Positions 62,798 to 64,000 of a stretch of DNA of 64,000 nucleotides are shown here, piece by piece (the stretch's first letter is position 1; every line of letters starts with the position of its first letter). The stretch spans positions 62,001-126,000 of the forward strand of contig CAWHNT010000024.1 of the NCBI GenBank assembly GCA_963830775.1, written 5' to 3'. The notes beneath the pieces were generated by a model. It was not told the DNA's origin. It did no database searches and saw nothing but the letters and a program-made list of their open reading frames with translations. This DNA is from CAWHNT01 sp963830775. Its GTDB lineage: Bacteria > Pseudomonadota > Alphaproteobacteria > Geminicoccales > Geminicoccaceae. The position numbers and the translations under genes were made by a program.

Positions 62798-63869
62798 TCA
62801 CGCCGCCCGGATACTGGCCAGGAACTCGTCCAGGCTGTGGCGGAGGGTGTCGGCGTTGCCGCTCAGGCTCTCCGTGGCGGCCGTCGAGGCGGGAGGTGAT
62901 CGGAAACATGGCGTCGAGCTCGCGGCCCGTGCGCCCGGCACCGTCGCTGCCGTAGATCTGGTCGACCGTCTCCTTGATCTGCACGATCTCGGCGACCGAG
63001 CGCTTGGCTGCCGCCTGCATGCTCTCGATCTGGGTCGAGACGTCGCGCGTCGCCTGGGCGGTCTGGATCGCCAGCTGCTTCACCTCGGCCGCCACCACCC
63101 CGAAGCCGCGACCGGCCTCGCCGGCCCGGGCAGCCTCGATGGCGGCGTTGAGGGCCAGGAGGTTGGTCTGTCCGGCGATGGTGGAGATCAGGCTCACGAC
63201 GGCACCGATCTGGCCCACGGCCTGAGCCAGCGAGGCGACGCTGCCTGAGGTGTGCTGGGACTGGGTCGCCGCGTTGGAGGCGACCTTCGCAAGCGTGCGG
63301 ACGATCTCCTCCATCTGGCCCGACGAATCGGCGACGGTGACCGCAACCGCCAGCACCTTGCGCTGCAGCTCGTCCGCCAGCTTGGCCATGGTCGCCCGCT
63401 TACTGTCGCGCTCGGCGGCGGCATAGGTCTCCAGCAGGACCTCGAGATCGAGCCAGGCGGCCTTGCTCAACGTTGCATGCAGGTCGGCCCGCTCGCCCGG
63501 TGTCACGGTCGACCCCAGGGCTTCCATGATGCAGTCCACCACCATGTAGTGGCAGACGGCGACCGCGTAGCCGGGCACGCCATTGTGATAGAAGGTGGAG
63601 GCGAGGCGGCTCGCCAATTCCGCGAAGCCCTCCTCCAGGTCACCCGACGCGACCCGCACCCAGTGCGCCACGCGCGCCTCGTGCACGACCGGGTTGGCCA
63701 GGGCCGTCTGGAGCTCCGGCCACTGCGAGAAGCGGCCGTGCCACTCGTGCAGGAGCTGCGGCAGGCGCGCCCGCGCGAAGGGCGCCAGCCGCCGCAGCCG
63801 GGCGAGATCGGCCTCCTCGATCTGGAAGACTCCGAAGCGTTTGGCTCGTTCGCTGGCATGCACGGGCAT
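62798..63869 (-). pseudogene. Globin-coupled chemoreceptor, late frameshift
   Basis: From MPVHASERAKRFGVFQIEEA a protoglobin-type sensor domain (residues 1 to about 155; proximal His in VVHEARVAHWVRVASG) is joined directly to a methyl-accepting signalling domain. The conserved hairpin tip is STIAGQTNLLALNAAIEAAR and AGEAGRGFGVVAAEVKQLA. No membrane segment, so it is a soluble HemAT-like oxygen sensor talking to CheA/CheW. An extra C near 62888 shifts the end; corrected it continues STAATESLSGNADTLRHSLD and stops at 62798. About 356 residues. Confidence 0.85.
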
Positions 63870-64000
63870 TGCGGTGCTCACACGGGGTTCCACGGCGTGC
63901 ACCTGGAATACCGAACAGCTGGTTGATGCTGCGCAAGGCCGATTGCGGTGCCTGCCCGGCACAGTCCCAGGTGCACCCAGGCTAGATCAGGCCCTGCACC
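63870..64000. other. Right edge of window
   Basis: About 130 bases upstream of the chemoreceptor gene. It should carry its promoter; no further gene can be supported before the window ends. Confidence 0.4.

Overview
The window is very GC-rich DNA with densely packed, often overlapping genes. It reads as the chromosome of a soil- or water-type alphaproteobacterium. Clues are the pairing of glutamine synthetase I with a eukaryotic-type glutamine synthetase II behind a PII gene, a DUF2735 small gene next to them, an MbfA-type ferritin/VIT1 membrane protein, and the ftsE-ftsX-plsC block divergent from an MJ0042/DUF3426 gene. I cannot fix the order; Rhodospirillales/Geminicoccales-like or Rhizobiales-like both fit. 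I saw no rRNA, tRNA or CRISPR array.

Layout. 1-8.4 kb is a graveyard of mobile DNA. The tail of a LivF-like ABC ATPase is followed by an asparagine-synthase-like gene whose start codon has been hit by a 1,038-bp IS1595-family element with a perfect 8-bp target duplication. Next to it lies an IS256-family element split twice, once by an IS110-family element and once by a serine-recombinase element whose ends form a perfect 21-bp inverted repeat around an AT dinucleotide. 8.4-21 kb holds gpsA, a glutamine-synthetase-like pseudo-enzyme, a small secreted protein and a five-gene glycosyltransferase cluster with a fused double GT-B protein and two TPR-GT2 proteins. 21-24.6 kb is a nitrogen-assimilation block: glnA, a GstI/DUF2735-like gene, and glnB-glnII behind a sigma-54-like promoter. 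24.8-34.3 kb carries mbfA, a Bcr/CflA-type exporter, a decayed MazEF-like pair, serC-serA, apaG, a TerB-like gene, a Fur/Zur regulator, ubiX and an SDR. 34.3-38.7 kb is a lactate racemase (lar) operon larA-larC-larE-larB plus a TPR gene. 38.7-44.7 kb has envelope genes, a hydroxyacid dehydrogenase, plsC, ftsX, ftsE and a DUF3426 protein. 44.7-47.2 kb is a wrecked TIR-NB-ARC-TPR (NLR-like) gene. 47.3-56.9 kb is a type II secretion cluster (gspE, F, C/N, G, H, I, J, K, L, M; no gspD here) interrupted by one opposite-strand methyltransferase. 57-64 kb holds small metabolic genes, a C13-type peptidase, a PLP trans-sulfuration enzyme and a globin-coupled chemoreceptor.

How the genes work together. 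glnB (PII), glnII and glnA form an ammonium-assimilation module; serC and serA give two steps of serine synthesis; larB, larC and larE make the nickel-pincer cofactor used by LarA; FtsE and FtsX are one divisome complex; the Gsp proteins are the inner-membrane platform and pseudopilus of one secretion machine.

A striking property of the whole window is that many otherwise well-conserved genes (a GT-B fusion, a TPR-GT2, a GT2, mbfA, larA, larC, larE, TPR and chemoreceptor genes) are each broken by one or two single-base shifts, nearly always an apparent extra base. I treat these as lesions of the sequence as given, but sequencing or assembly error is a serious alternative for the isolated ones. 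The transposases and the NLR gene carry many shifts and look truly decayed.
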